DNA of 64,000 bases from an uncultured Selenomonas sp. (GTDB lineage: Bacteria > Bacillota > Negativicutes > Selenomonadales > Selenomonadaceae): positions 1-64,000 of the forward strand of contig USAK01000007.1 in NCBI GenBank assembly GCA_900552565.1, given 5' to 3'. Below are positions 9,602 through 19,062 of the stretch, one piece after another (within the stretch, counting starts at the first letter, position 1; every line of letters starts with the position of its first letter). The notes beneath the pieces were generated by a model, which had not been told where the DNA came from, did no database searches, and worked only from the letters and a program-made list of their open reading frames with translations. The position numbers and the translations under genes are program-made.

Positions 9602-9657
9602 TGATGTATTGAAACAGGCTTCCGGGGCTAATGGAAACGCTCGTCCATGACATCACA
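9602..9657 (-). ncRNA. Candidate structured leader of rplM-rpsI
   Basis: The predicted transcript start, about 7 bases after the -10 box, falls at the edge of two nested pairings. An outer TGATGT / ACATCA stem uses 9650-9655 with 9602-9607. An inner GTTTCC / GGAAGC stem uses 9633-9638 with 9618-9623 around a 9-base loop. This placement and shape would suit autoregulation by L13, as known for other ribosomal operons, but I cannot confirm a match to a known leader family. Confidence 0.45.
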
Positions 9658-9664
9658 TAGAATT

Positions 9665-9693
9665 ATTCTAAAGAAAAGCGGCAAGAAAGTCAA
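9665..9693 (-). promoter_or_regulatory. Promoter of rplM-rpsI
   Basis: On the minus strand, TTGACT (9688-9693), a 17-base spacer and TAGAAT (9665-9670) form a strong housekeeping-type promoter upstream of rplM, just past the cobC stop. Confidence 0.82.
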
Positions 9694-9717
9694 GGGATTT
9701 TTCGAGGAAAAACAAAA

Positions 9718-10344
9718 TTAATCCACAGAGCCCTGTGCATACTTCAGATGGCCCGTGCCATTGATGAGTTCGACCGTCGTACCGCTCTCGGTATAGGTGA
9801 CGATATTGACCGCGGTGTTGAACTGACGGATGGTCCAGACGTACTTGAGGTCCATGTGCAGGGCTGCCGTCAGTATCGTGCGCAGGATGGCTCCATGGGC
9901 CACGACCGCGACCGTTTCTTCCGGATGTTTGGCAACAATCTTTTCCACGCAGGCAAGCGCACGCGCGCGCAGCTCGGGGAAGCTCTCGCCATGCGGAATC
10001 TTGAGGATATCCGGATGCTGGAAGAAATTACTCAGCGCCTCCGGCCACTTTGCCACAATCTCGTCATACGTCAGGCCCTCCCAGTCGCCAAAATTAAGCT
10101 CCCGCAAAGACTTGCACGGCGTGACGGGCAGGCGGAAGCGGTCGGCGACACACTTTGCCGTTGTCATCGCCCGCTTGAGGTCGCTGGCATAGACGGCTTC
10201 AATTTTGTCGACGGGAAAATTGGCGGCGAGTTTTTGCGCCTGTTCTACGCCAAGCGGGGAAAGAGCAACATCGGTCTGTCCCTGATAACGGCCCAGTACA
10301 TTCCACTCCGTCTGGCCATGACGGATAAAAATCAATTTTGTCAT
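9718..10344 (-). CDS. cobC: Histidine phosphatase, probable alpha-ribazole-5'-phosphate phosphatase
   Basis: This 208-residue member of the phosphoglycerate mutase-like superfamily has the phospho-acceptor motif IRHGQTEWN at the N-terminus, a second conserved His in VAVVAHG, and ELNFGDWEG. The sequence alone would allow a broad phosphatase. Its place as the last gene of the cobalamin run, directly after cobD, supports removal of phosphate from alpha-ribazole phosphate (or cobalamin phosphate) during lower-ligand assembly. No terminator is obvious before the rplM promoter. Confidence 0.82.
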   Translation of the reverse strand: MTKLIFIRHGQTEWNVLGRYQGQTDVALSPLGVEQAQKLAANFPVDKIEAVYASDLKRAMTTAKCVADRFRLPVTPCKSLRELNFGDWEGLTYDEIVAKWPEALSNFFQHPDILKIPHGESFPELRARALACVEKIVAKHPEETVAVVAHGAILRTILTAALHMDLKYVWTIRQFNTAVNIVTYTESGTTVELINGTGHLKYAQGSVD

Positions 10345-10371
10345 ATCTATAAACCCCCCGTGTTCATTGGT

Positions 10372-11469
10372 TTATTTTTCATGCCCCTGCAGCAGTGCAT
10401 AGGACTGCCACGCCGCGAGCAGGCGGTCGTTTTCCGCCCGCGTCCGCACAGCGAGACGCAAAAATCCTCTGCCGAGGCCCGGATAATGACGGCAGTCACG
10501 TATCAGGATATGCTTCTGCCGCAAAAAGTCAAGCAGTTCATCCGTATGCTGCGGCCGTTCGAGGCGGACGAACAGAAAATTGACACTCGGCGGGTAGACC
10601 CTGAGATGGCCAATTGCCTTCAGACGTCTGGCAAGATTTTCTTTTTCCGCCGCGATGAACGCGCGCGTCTGCTTCTGGTACATCTGGTCAGACAGCATGG
10701 CTGCCCCTGCGGCCTGCGCGAGAAGATTGACATTCCAGACGTCCTTGGCCTGCTCCATCTCATGAAGCAGCTGTTTCGGACCCAAGGCAAAGCCGAGCCG
10801 AAGCCCCGGAATGGCAAAGAATTTCGTTAAGGAACGCACGAGCAGGATATTATCCTGTGCTGCCGCGTCCTGACGCAGGGTAAAGTCCGCTTCATCCCTG
10901 CGAAAATCCAGAAAGGATTCATCGATGAGCAGCTGACAGTCAACATTCTTGAGGCCTCTGGCCAATGCCATGAGCTCCTGTCTGCGAAGCAGCGTGCCTG
11001 TCGGATTGTTGGGGTTGCCTAAAACGACGCAGTCCGCCCCGATGCGGCTGACTTCCTGCAGGATTTTCATCAGGTCAGGCCGAAACGCATCTTTTTCCTC
11101 GAGATAGAAAAAATGGACGTCTGCTCCCGCCGCCCTCGCCGACCGTTCGTATTCGCTGAAAGACGGCACCGGCAGCAGGATGCGCTTTGGCCGTTTGACA
11201 AAGAAATAAAGATAAAAGAGCTCCGCCGCGCCATTGCCGCAGAGAAAGCCCCCTGCCGGCAGACGGTAGTGAGCTGCGAGCGCCGCCCGCAGTTCCCGCA
11301 TCTCAGGGTCCGGATAATGGATGACAGCATCGATATGCTGCAGCAGAGCCTCGCGCACGCGCTCTGACATGCCCAGGGGATTGATATTAGCCGAAAAATC
11401 CAGCCAGGCCCCGCCGTCAGCCGCGGGATCATAAATATTGCCGCCATGCACAAAACGAGCTGTTTCCAT
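10372..11469 (-). CDS. cobD: L-threonine-O-3-phosphate decarboxylase (aminotransferase fold)
   Basis: This 365-residue fold-type I PLP enzyme makes (R)-1-amino-2-propanol phosphate, the linker of cobamides. The HGGNIYDPA start, DFSANINPLG, NPNNPTG, and the Schiff-base segment RSLTKFFAIPGLRLG are typical of CobD rather than HisC. The ATG at 11469 has a GAAGGGG site 9 bases upstream. Longer in-frame starts up to 11526 would overlap the kinase gene further and lack a site. It follows the threonine kinase that supplies its substrate. Confidence 0.92.
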   Translation of the reverse strand: METARFVHGGNIYDPAADGGAWLDFSANINPLGMSERVREALLQHIDAVIHYPDPEMRELRAALAAHYRLPAGGFLCGNGAAELFYLYFFVKRPKRILLPVPSFSEYERSARAAGADVHFFYLEEKDAFRPDLMKILQEVSRIGADCVVLGNPNNPTGTLLRRQELMALARGLKNVDCQLLIDESFLDFRRDEADFTLRQDAAAQDNILLVRSLTKFFAIPGLRLGFALGPKQLLHEMEQAKDVWNVNLLAQAAGAAMLSDQMYQKQTRAFIAAEKENLARRLKAIGHLRVYPPSVNFLFVRLERPQHTDELLDFLRQKHILIRDCRHYPGLGRGFLRLAVRTRAENDRLLAAWQSYALLQGHEK

Positions 11470-12373
11470 CTTTTTCATCCCCTTCGCTTCTGTCTTTATC
11501 TTTGCTGTCTTTACCTTTGACGTCAATCTCTATGCCGCCGGAACGCATCGCCGTCGTGCCACGATACGTAAGCTGCGGCAAAAAACAGCACAGCCTGCTG
11601 ACGCCTGACAAAATCTGTGCCTTGGTCATGGATAAAGGCCAGAGCACGCCAAGCACCGTGCCGCTGTGTGCCGCCGTGATGCCCAGGGCCCCGAGAGTCT
11701 TCGCCTCTTCAAGAAGCGGCCGCAGGCAGCGTTTCGGCAGGAACTTCTCCTGCCAGAGAGCACTCTGCACCGCGGCAGCTGCCAGGCCCCGTTCTCCCTG
11801 CTGCAGTCTGAGTAAAACATCCGACCAGTCCCGCTCTTCTTTTTTCTGCGCGTTCAGTCGATAAAAATCTGCCGTTGCAATCGTGCCGCCCGTATCAAAG
11901 ATGCTGACGGGCAGATACGGCAGATGGTCATAGACCGCTAAGATTCTGCCATTTACCTGATTGAGGCAGACAATCCCCGGCAGGAACGTGGCGTCGGTCG
12001 GCTCAATCTGCACAGCCAGCGCCAAAATCTGCCGCGGCGTCAGCGGCCTATGCAGAGCATAAGAGACCGCGGCAACGACCGCGGCGATATCCGCACTCGA
12101 AGAAGCCATGCCCTTGCCCTGCGGCAGCTCGGAACGCAGGCGCAGACCGTAGGGAAATTCCTGCACACCAAGACAGGACAGTATCATTGAGAAGGCACGC
12201 TCCGCTTTTTCCCCGAGGCCTTCTCTGCCCTGAAAGGCAGAAGATACTTCGACCGTCGTATAGCGCGCAATCGGACAGGTCAAGAGAAAAGGCTCTCCCC
12301 GATGCCAGCCCTGCAGGAGTTCCCCACACGAGCCCGGCACCCTGACACAGAAGTCCATAGCGCTCACATCCAT
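11429..12373 (-). CDS. pduX: L-threonine kinase, GHMP family (PduX-like)
   Basis: This protein of about 314 residues has the GHMP kinase phosphate loop ELPQGKGMASSSADIAA, an N-terminal RVPGSCGELLQG as in PduX enzymes, and a late GITAAHSGTVLG motif. It should phosphorylate L-threonine to L-threonine-O-3-phosphate for CobD. The start overlaps the cobS stop by 10 bases. An ATG five codons in (12358) is an equally possible start, and neither has a strong ribosome-binding site. It overlaps cobD by 41 bases. Confidence 0.88.
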   Translation of the reverse strand: MDVSAMDFCVRVPGSCGELLQGWHRGEPFLLTCPIARYTTVEVSSAFQGREGLGEKAERAFSMILSCLGVQEFPYGLRLRSELPQGKGMASSSADIAAVVAAVSYALHRPLTPRQILALAVQIEPTDATFLPGIVCLNQVNGRILAVYDHLPYLPVSIFDTGGTIATADFYRLNAQKKEERDWSDVLLRLQQGERGLAAAAVQSALWQEKFLPKRCLRPLLEEAKTLGALGITAAHSGTVLGVLWPLSMTKAQILSGVSRLCCFLPQLTYRGTTAMRSGGIEIDVKGKDSKDKDRSEGDEKDGNSSFCAWRQYL

Positions 12374-13140
12374 AAAAACAAGGCACTGCGGTCAAACGGC
12401 AGGAACGCAAAAAGATAAAAGGCCGCCAGCACGGCCGTCTCCGTCGTCAGTTCGACCGCGCCGTAGACATCGCCGGTAAGGCCGCCGAGTTTCTTTTCTG
12501 CCCAGCGGCCGAGAACATACGCCCAGAGCAGGCTCAAAAGAAGGGCGGCAAGTGCAGCCAGTCCCCATGGCGCGGTAAAGAGCAGCGCCGTCACCAGGCC
12601 GATGAGCACAGCTTTACGGTCTGCCATCTCTGCAAAAGCGCGTCCCATGCCCTCGGGCCGTGCATAAGGAAAATACGCCACGGCAAACAGCATGGCCATG
12701 CGGCCAATGATGGGCATGACAAAAACGGCGATGAGCAGTACCGGCACGGGCAGGTCCATCAGCAGCGACCAATTGAGCAGCAGCATAGCGCCAAAGGCCA
12801 CGACACCAAACGAACCCGTGCGGCTGTCCTTCATGATGTCGAGCATGCGCTCACGGCTGCGGCCCGAAAAAAGCCCGTCGACCGTATCCATAAAACCATC
12901 GCAGTGCAGGCCGCCCGTCAGAAGGATGGGCAAAAGAACCAGTACGGCTTTTACCGTATAGCCCTGCAGGCCAAAGAGGACATACAGGAGCAGTGCGGCC
13001 AAAAGATAAATGGCCCCGAGCACGGCGCCGACCAGCGGGAAGAACTTTGTGCTGCGTCCAAAATCTGCCATCGTCAAATCCTTCTGCGAGACAATGTGGA
13101 TGCGCGTGAGAAACTGCAGGGCAGTCAGGAAACTTCGCAA
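12364..13140 (-). CDS. cobS: Adenosylcobinamide-GDP ribazoletransferase (cobalamin synthase)
   Basis: This 258-residue polytopic membrane enzyme joins the alpha-ribazole (phosphate) lower ligand to AdoCbi-GDP. The N-terminal FLTALQFLTRI and the metal/phosphate motif GGLHCDGFMDTVDGL are diagnostic. Several hydrophobic spans follow. It lies directly after cbiB and overlaps the start of the threonine kinase gene. Confidence 0.95.
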   Translation of the reverse strand: MRSFLTALQFLTRIHIVSQKDLTMADFGRSTKFFPLVGAVLGAIYLLAALLLYVLFGLQGYTVKAVLVLLPILLTGGLHCDGFMDTVDGLFSGRSRERMLDIMKDSRTGSFGVVAFGAMLLLNWSLLMDLPVPVLLIAVFVMPIIGRMAMLFAVAYFPYARPEGMGRAFAEMADRKAVLIGLVTALLFTAPWGLAALAALLLSLLWAYVLGRWAEKKLGGLTGDVYGAVELTTETAVLAAFYLFAFLPFDRSALFLWM

Positions 13141-13156
13141 TATAGATTCTCCTTCA

Positions 13157-14107
13157 TCAATAGCCCATGAACTTCAGCAGGGCATACGCAAAAATCAGGA
13201 AAAGCACGGTGGCCGTATACATCATGCGGATGGATTCCATGATGTGCTTGGGCGATGTCGCCTCGATGGCCTCTCCCATATAAGCGCGGAACGTCTTTTT
13301 GCCAAAATACGAGTTGACGCCGCCAAGACGGATATGCAAGGCACCGGCCATCGTCGCTTCGGCATAGCCGCCATTCGGGCTCGGATGCTTTGCAGCATCG
13401 CGGCGCATCATCTGCAGGGCATTGTGCGCATCAAAACCTAAAAGCATTGCCGCCATCACGAACAGCAGTCCCGTGATGCGCGCAGGGATGTAATTGAGCA
13501 CATCGTCAAGCTTGGCTGCGGCCCTGCCAAAGTACAGGTATTTCTCATTTTTGTAGCCAAGCATCGAGTCCATCGTATTGGCCGCGCGGTAAAGAAAGGC
13601 CAGTGGCACGCCGCCGAGCACGAAGAAAAACAACGGTGCGATGATGCCGTCCACGGTATTTTCAGCAATCGTCTCGACTGTTGCCCGCGCAATTTCCGCT
13701 TCATCGAGATGCTCCGTATCGCGTCCGACAATCCAGCCGACCGCTTTGCGTGCCTTATCGATTTCGCCCGTGAGCAGCAGTGCATAGATGCCGCGCCCCG
13801 CCTTGGCAAGGCTCTTCGGCGAAATCGTAAAGGCTAACAGCAGCGCTTCAACAGCTTCCACGCCCCATTCCCATGGAATGAAATAAGCGAGCTGGATAAT
13901 GCCCGCCGCCACATCATAGGTGATGAACAGCACCAGGAGAACGAGAATGGCCCCGCTGAAAAATTTTCTTTGGTCGCTATCCTCTTTGCGGTAATAAATG
14001 CGCTCCAAAAAGGAGATGAGTCTGCCAATCAGGACCACCGGATGCAGCTTGGTACGCGGGTCGCCAATAATCGTATCGATGACAAACGCCAGAATGGCAA
14101 TATTCAC
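13157..14107 (-). CDS. cbiB: Adenosylcobinamide-phosphate synthase
   Basis: This 316-residue membrane protein attaches aminopropanol (phosphate) to the f-side propionate of cobyric acid. It begins FVIDTIIGDPRTKLHPVVLIG, as usual for CbiB/CobD-type proteins, and contains ETIAENTVDGIIAPLFF and an AANTMDSMLGYKN segment. Four to five membrane spans are apparent. The ATG overlaps the cobQ stop (ATGA). Confidence 0.95.
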   Translation of the reverse strand: MNIAILAFVIDTIIGDPRTKLHPVVLIGRLISFLERIYYRKEDSDQRKFFSGAILVLLVLFITYDVAAGIIQLAYFIPWEWGVEAVEALLLAFTISPKSLAKAGRGIYALLLTGEIDKARKAVGWIVGRDTEHLDEAEIARATVETIAENTVDGIIAPLFFFVLGGVPLAFLYRAANTMDSMLGYKNEKYLYFGRAAAKLDDVLNYIPARITGLLFVMAAMLLGFDAHNALQMMRRDAAKHPSPNGGYAEATMAGALHIRLGGVNSYFGKKTFRAYMGEAIEATSPKHIMESIRMMYTATVLFLIFAYALLKFMGY

Positions 14108-15651
14108 CGGCCATCTCCCCTTTCTGCAGCCATATCTGCCATGATTTCCGTCAATTTTTTCATATCGAGAGCTTTCTCCACGACATCGGCCAGACGTTCA
14201 TAGGCACGTTCTTTTTCCTGATACCAGTTGCGCTGCACAGGCAGAGGACGCAGCCCCTTGTGCAGGCGCAGGGCATTGATGAGCTGACGCCGGAAGGCAT
14301 CGTTGTCAAAGAGTCCGTGGATGTACGTACCAAAAATCTGGCCGTCGTCGCGCAGTGCCCCGTCCCAGCGGCTGACGCGCGTATCTCCTTCCGCATGGAT
14401 AAAAAACGGATGACGCACGGACTGCAGGAATTCCGTTTCGCCCATATGAACTTCATAGCCGGAGAGATTTCTGCCAAGCATCGTGCAGCCAAAGAATTCC
14501 ATGCCGGGGCAGTCTGCCTCGACCTGACGCGTGTGCTTTACCGCGGCAAACGTCGTCTTCATCGGCAGATAGCCCAGCCCTTGCACCTTGTCGTGCGTGG
14601 ATTCCATATGGTGCGGGTCATCGATTTCCTCACCGAGCATCTGATAACCGCCGCAGATACCCACAAGAGGAATGCCCTTTCTGACACAGCTGTCAATCGC
14701 TGCGGCCAGTCCCGAGCTGCGCAGGTACAAAAGGTCTTCCGTCGTGTTCTTCGAGCCCGGCAGGATGATGAGGTCAGACTCCCCCAGCTCCGCTGCTGAC
14801 CGTACGTAATGCACCTCAACATCCGGCTCCGCCGCCAAAGCATCAAAATCCGTAAAGTTTGAGAGCTTCGGCAGTTCGATGACCGCGATATGGATGTCGG
14901 CAGGCTTTTCTTCCTGCGCATGCTTTTCCTCAAGAGATACGGAATCCTCGTCATCGATGCCCATATCTTCGATATACGGCACGACGCCGAGCACGGGCTT
15001 GCCCGTCTTCTGCTCGAGAAAGTCGATGGCCGGCGTAAAAAGGGACACATCGCCGCGGAATTTGTTGATGACCAGTCCCTTGACGAGAGCGCGTTCATCC
15101 TCATCCAAAAGCTCCAATGTCCCGACAAGAGAAGCCAGTGCACCGCCGCGGTCAATATCGGCGATGAGCAGTACCGGCGCATGCAGATACTTAGCCACGC
15201 GCATATTGACGATATCATGTGATTTGAGATTGACTTCCGCAGGACTGCCCGCGCCTTCGACGACCAGCGTGTCAAAATCACACTGAAGCCTGGCAAGGGC
15301 TGCCTTGACCGCAGCAAATGCCTTGAGGGAATACCCTTTATGATATTCTCTGGCACTCATATTGCCAACGGGTTTGCCCTCGATGATGACCTGCGACTCA
15401 GAATTGCCCGTGGGCTTCAAAAGGACAGGATTCATATCTGCCATGGGCAGAAGTCCTGCGGCCTCGGCCTGGGCGACCTGGGCCCTGCCCATCTCCAGTC
15501 CCTCTTTCGTGACATAGGAATTTAAGGCCATGTTCTGGGCCTTGAATGGCACAACGTGTTTTCCCTGACGGTAAAAGATGCGGCAGAGTGCCGTCGTCAG
15601 GACACTCTTACCGACATGGGAACTCGTGCCCATGAGCATGATGGATGACAA
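14104..15651 (-). CDS. cobQ: Cobyric acid synthase
   Basis: This 515-residue glutamine-dependent amidotransferase (CbiP/CobQ) amidates the b, d, e and g side chains of adenosylcobyrinic a,c-diamide. The N-terminal nucleotide-binding MGTSSHVGKS is at residues 7-16 and the glutaminase domain has the nucleophile Cys333 in GICGGYQ and His445 in GTYIHGLF. Length is normal. It lies between cobU and cbiB, the latter starting within its stop codon. Confidence 0.96.
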   Translation of the reverse strand: MSSIMLMGTSSHVGKSVLTTALCRIFYRQGKHVVPFKAQNMALNSYVTKEGLEMGRAQVAQAEAAGLLPMADMNPVLLKPTGNSESQVIIEGKPVGNMSAREYHKGYSLKAFAAVKAALARLQCDFDTLVVEGAGSPAEVNLKSHDIVNMRVAKYLHAPVLLIADIDRGGALASLVGTLELLDEDERALVKGLVINKFRGDVSLFTPAIDFLEQKTGKPVLGVVPYIEDMGIDDEDSVSLEEKHAQEEKPADIHIAVIELPKLSNFTDFDALAAEPDVEVHYVRSAAELGESDLIILPGSKNTTEDLLYLRSSGLAAAIDSCVRKGIPLVGICGGYQMLGEEIDDPHHMESTHDKVQGLGYLPMKTTFAAVKHTRQVEADCPGMEFFGCTMLGRNLSGYEVHMGETEFLQSVRHPFFIHAEGDTRVSRWDGALRDDGQIFGTYIHGLFDNDAFRRQLINALRLHKGLRPLPVQRNWYQEKERAYERLADVVEKALDMKKLTEIMADMAAERGDGR

Positions 15652-15683
15652 AGAATCCCCTCCTTATAATATAGAAGTAAATT

Positions 15684-16229
15684 TTACTTTATGCGCACGG
15701 GTATGCCGCAAAGCACGGCATAGACTTCATCGGCCTCTGCCGCCAGCTGCTGATTGGCCAGACCGCTGAGGTCGCGGAAAAAGCGCGCCAATTTGTTTTC
15801 CGGCACAATGCCGGCACCGACTTCATTCGTCACAAAGACGATGGTGACCTGTGCCGGCAGATTCTTAGCAGCTTCGATCAGTTCTGCCATCTGCGCCTGC
15901 GTCATATTTTCCAAGCATTCCTCATCAAGAGGCTCAGTCTGGCGGCAGAGCATGTTGCTCAGATACATGGTGATGCAGTCAAAGAGGATGGCATCATGCG
16001 TTTTGCCCGCTTCGGCAAGGGCCAGCTGCGCCTTTTGCGGCGCCTCAAACGTCTGCCATTTCAGGGAGCGCCTCTGCCGATGGAGTGCCACGCGGTGTTC
16101 CATCTCTTCATCCCGTATTTCTGCCGTAGCGATATAGGCAGGGCGCGAACCAGCTTCCAAGGTAAGTTTTTCAGCAAAGGCAGACTTGCCGCTGCGCGCG
16201 CCGCCCGTAACAAGGATTATTTTGCCCAT
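15684..16229 (-). CDS. cobU: Adenosylcobinamide kinase / phosphate guanylyltransferase
   Basis: This 181-residue bifunctional enzyme phosphorylates adenosylcobinamide and transfers GMP to it. The P-loop GGARSGKS (residues 9-16), the RRQRRSLKWQT region with the acceptor His just before it, and FVTNEVGAGIVP are conserved CobU features. The start overlaps the cbiA stop by 13 bases. Confidence 0.95.
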   Translation of the reverse strand: MGKIILVTGGARSGKSAFAEKLTLEAGSRPAYIATAEIRDEEMEHRVALHRQRRSLKWQTFEAPQKAQLALAEAGKTHDAILFDCITMYLSNMLCRQTEPLDEECLENMTQAQMAELIEAAKNLPAQVTIVFVTNEVGAGIVPENKLARFFRDLSGLANQQLAAEADEVYAVLCGIPVRIK

Positions 16230-17575
16230 GACGCCGCGGCCTCCACAAAATGACGCGCGGCCTCCGGGCAGCCGGCAAAATGAAGATGCAGATAGCTGCC
16301 AAGCACATTTCCGCTTGCAGCGCCGGCTTCATACGTCTCGCCATTGCGCATCCTGCGAAAACAGAATGGTCTTGCCCCCGTCACTTCATCCTCGGAAAAA
16401 TGGAATTCATGACCGCGCAGGGTCGTGCCCTTAGGCCCGAGAATCGTATCCTGCTGAAGTTCTGCTTCAACATAGCCGACCATCTGCAGTTTCCGCGTCA
16501 TGGCAGCCTTTCCCGGCAGCACCTGACACATCGCAAAATCATGCCCCTCAAAGTCACGCAGGGAAGACAGCAGATACATATAGCCGCCACACTCCGCGTA
16601 AATGGGCATGCCAGCTGCCGCTGCCTGACGGATGGCCTCGCGCATCTTCTCATTTTCCTGCAGTTTCGCAGCAAACATCTCAGGGAAGCCGCCGCCCAGA
16701 ATCAAGCCATCGACGTCGGGCATCTGCTCATCACGAAGCGGACTGAACGGCACGAGTTCCGCGCCCATATATTCCAGCACCTGCAGACTGGCTGGATAAT
16801 AGAAAGAAAACGCCTCGTCTTTGGCTATGCCAATGCGGCACTTCTTTGCCGCCTGTCTGTTCTCCCGTTCAGGCACTTCGATATCATCGGTCAGGCAGGC
16901 GATGTGCAGGATGGCCTCAATGTCGAGGGATTTGGCCACGGCCGCCCCCATTGAATCGATGGTCTGCTGTTCCTGTTCATTCTCGGCCGCAGGCAGCAGG
17001 CCTAAGTGGCGTTCCGGCATATGCAGGGAGTCATCGCGGCGCAGGGCACCGAGAATCGGCATATCGATTTCCCGCATGGCCTCGCGAAGCATCGCCTCAT
17101 GCGTCTTCGAGCCCAAGCGGTTGAGGATGACACCGGCCAGATTGACCTCAGGGTCATAATCGCGGAACCCCTTGGCAATCGCCGCAGCCGAGGCCCCCAT
17201 GGACTTGACATCAAGCACGAGGACCACCGGCGCCTGCAGCAGCTTCGCGATTTCTGCCGTAGAGCTGATGCCCTCACGCCCGCCATCGTAGAGTCCCATG
17301 ACGCCCTCTATGACCGCAATATCAGCTCCCTCCGACTCCGCCGCAAAAAGCTCCGGCAGGGTCGCGCGCGGCACAAGCCAGCTGTCGAGGTTATGCGCCG
17401 GCCTGCCGCTGGCCATCGCATGATAGCCGGGGTCGATATAATCAGGGCCGACCTTGAACGACTGCACGACAAGTCCCTGCTCACGCAAAGCCGATAAAAG
17501 CCCCGTAGCAATCGTCGTTTTACCAGAACCAGACTGCGTTGCCGCAATCACCAGACGTGGAATCGAATAGCGCAT
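16217..17575 (-). CDS. cbiA: Cobyrinic acid a,c-diamide synthase
   Basis: This 452-residue ATP- and glutamine-dependent enzyme amidates the a and c acetates of (cobalt-)cobyrinic acid. The P-loop QSGSGKTT is at 14-21, the EGVMGLYDG Mg-binding segment at about 90-98, and the glutaminase nucleophile Cys329 in AECGGYMYL. Length matches CbiA. It is read after cbiC (59-base gap). Confidence 0.96.
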   Translation of the reverse strand: MRYSIPRLVIAATQSGSGKTTIATGLLSALREQGLVVQSFKVGPDYIDPGYHAMASGRPAHNLDSWLVPRATLPELFAAESEGADIAVIEGVMGLYDGGREGISSTAEIAKLLQAPVVLVLDVKSMGASAAAIAKGFRDYDPEVNLAGVILNRLGSKTHEAMLREAMREIDMPILGALRRDDSLHMPERHLGLLPAAENEQEQQTIDSMGAAVAKSLDIEAILHIACLTDDIEVPERENRQAAKKCRIGIAKDEAFSFYYPASLQVLEYMGAELVPFSPLRDEQMPDVDGLILGGGFPEMFAAKLQENEKMREAIRQAAAAGMPIYAECGGYMYLLSSLRDFEGHDFAMCQVLPGKAAMTRKLQMVGYVEAELQQDTILGPKGTTLRGHEFHFSEDEVTGARPFCFRRMRNGETYEAGAASGNVLGSYLHLHFAGCPEAARHFVEAAASWAK

Positions 17576-17634
17576 GACAAACCTCCTGAAAATGCATTTG
17601 GTACATCTTACACAAAACTATAAACTCGTCTTTT

Positions 17635-18273
17635 TCAGCCGCGGTCGTTGTCAATCATGTACATCATCGCGTTGACCGCAGCGGCAGCAATCGGACTGCC
17701 GCCTTTCGTACCCTCAACCGTGATATACGGGACAAGGCCGTTTTCCATAAGAGCCTTTTTGGAATCCGCCGCGCCGACAAAACCTACGGGAATGCCGACA
17801 ATGCAGGCAGGGCGCACGCCTTCTTCTTTGACGAGACGCAGCACTTCGAAAAGAGCCGTGGGCGCGTTGCCGATGGCCACGATGCTGCCCGTGAGTGCTC
17901 TGCCGAAACTGCGCATGGCCATGAGCGAACGCGTGACGCCCTGCGCCTTGGCCGCAGCCGCAATGTCAGGGTCGGCAATGCGGCAGTGCACTGCGCCGCC
18001 CAACGAGGCGAGCTTCTTCTTATTGATGCCCGTGCGGACCATCTCGACATCCGTATAGATATCACAGCCGCCGCGCAGGGCTTCCATGCCCTTCTCTGCC
18101 GCGCCTTTGGCGATGCGGACGATGGGCGCATATTCAACATCGCCAGCCGCATGAATGATACGCGAATAGACCTTGGTTTCAGCCGGTGAAAGCTGCATTC
18201 CCTTAAGGTACGGAGCGATGATTTCCATACTGCGGTTCTCGATGGCCATGGGCTGTTTGATAAAATCCATCAC
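17635..18273 (-). CDS. cbiC: Cobalt-precorrin-8 methylmutase
   Basis: This 212-residue enzyme moves the C11 methyl group to C12, giving cobyrinic acid. The active-site His is in SRIIHAAGDVEYA and a TDVEMVRTGI segment follows, as in CbiC/CobH. It ends with the expected GGSPIAAAAVNAM glycine-rich region. It lies between cbiJ and cbiA in the corrin block. Confidence 0.95.
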   Translation of the reverse strand: MMDFIKQPMAIENRSMEIIAPYLKGMQLSPAETKVYSRIIHAAGDVEYAPIVRIAKGAAEKGMEALRGGCDIYTDVEMVRTGINKKKLASLGGAVHCRIADPDIAAAAKAQGVTRSLMAMRSFGRALTGSIVAIGNAPTALFEVLRLVKEEGVRPACIVGIPVGFVGAADSKKALMENGLVPYITVEGTKGGSPIAAAAVNAMMYMIDNDRG

Positions 18274-18297
18274 AAATCCTTTCTGTCTCTCAACCTC

Positions 18298-19062
18298 TCA
18301 AAAATCTTTCACGAACGAGAGCACTTCCTCATAATGATGAGCGAGATGGTCGTAACGAAGCACGGGCCGGTCAATGACGATGACCGGCCGCTTTAGGCTG
18401 GCCGCCGCTGCAATCTTCGTATCCGTACCGCCAATCGTGCCGCTATTCTTCGTCACGATGACCTCGGCCCTGTACTTGCGGAACAGTTCTTCATTGAGTT
18501 CTCTGGAAAACGGCCCCTGCATAGCCACAATCTGCCCCGGCGTCAGGCCCAGCTTTTCACAAAGCGCAATGACTTCTGCCGTCGGCAGGACACGGGCAGT
18601 GAGAATACATCCCTTCAATGCCTCTGCCTCCGTGAATTTCTGCAGATTGCGGCTGCCCGTCGTCAGAAAAACATGCCTGCCGCAGGCGGCAGCCTCAAAA
18701 GCCGCTTCTTCATACGAGTGAACCACGTGAATCTTCTCGTAGGTGAGCTCCGTCAGCGAGCGCTCATAGCGAATATACGGAATGCCGCAGGCGCGGCAGG
18801 CCGCCATGGCATTTTCGGAAACATGCACGGCATAGGGATGGCTGGCATCGACAAAACAGTGGATATTCTGCTCTCTCAAACAGGTCTCCAATGCCGATTC
18901 ATCGAGCGGCTTTTCGTTGATGATGAGTTTTCCCTTGGCAGAAGCGGCGAGCAACTGTTCTCCGTAGTGACTGACGACCGAAGCCATCACCTCATGCCCC
19001 TGTGCTAAGAGAAGTTTGACGAGTTCCCTGCCGTCCTGCGTACCGGCCGCGACAAATATCAT
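18298..19062 (-). CDS. cbiJ: Cobalt-precorrin-6A reductase
   Basis: This 254-residue Rossmann-like reductase saturates the C18-C19 bond of cobalt-precorrin-6A using a pyridine nucleotide. It starts IFVAAGTQDGRELVKLL and has DASHPYAVHVSENA and the VTKNSGTIGGTDTKI motif typical of CbiJ/CobK. The ATG overlaps the cbiH stop (ATGA). Confidence 0.94.
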   Translation of the reverse strand: MIFVAAGTQDGRELVKLLLAQGHEVMASVVSHYGEQLLAASAKGKLIINEKPLDESALETCLREQNIHCFVDASHPYAVHVSENAMAACRACGIPYIRYERSLTELTYEKIHVVHSYEEAAFEAAACGRHVFLTTGSRNLQKFTEAEALKGCILTARVLPTAEVIALCEKLGLTPGQIVAMQGPFSRELNEELFRKYRAEVIVTKNSGTIGGTDTKIAAAASLKRPVIVIDRPVLRYDHLAHHYEEVLSFVKDF

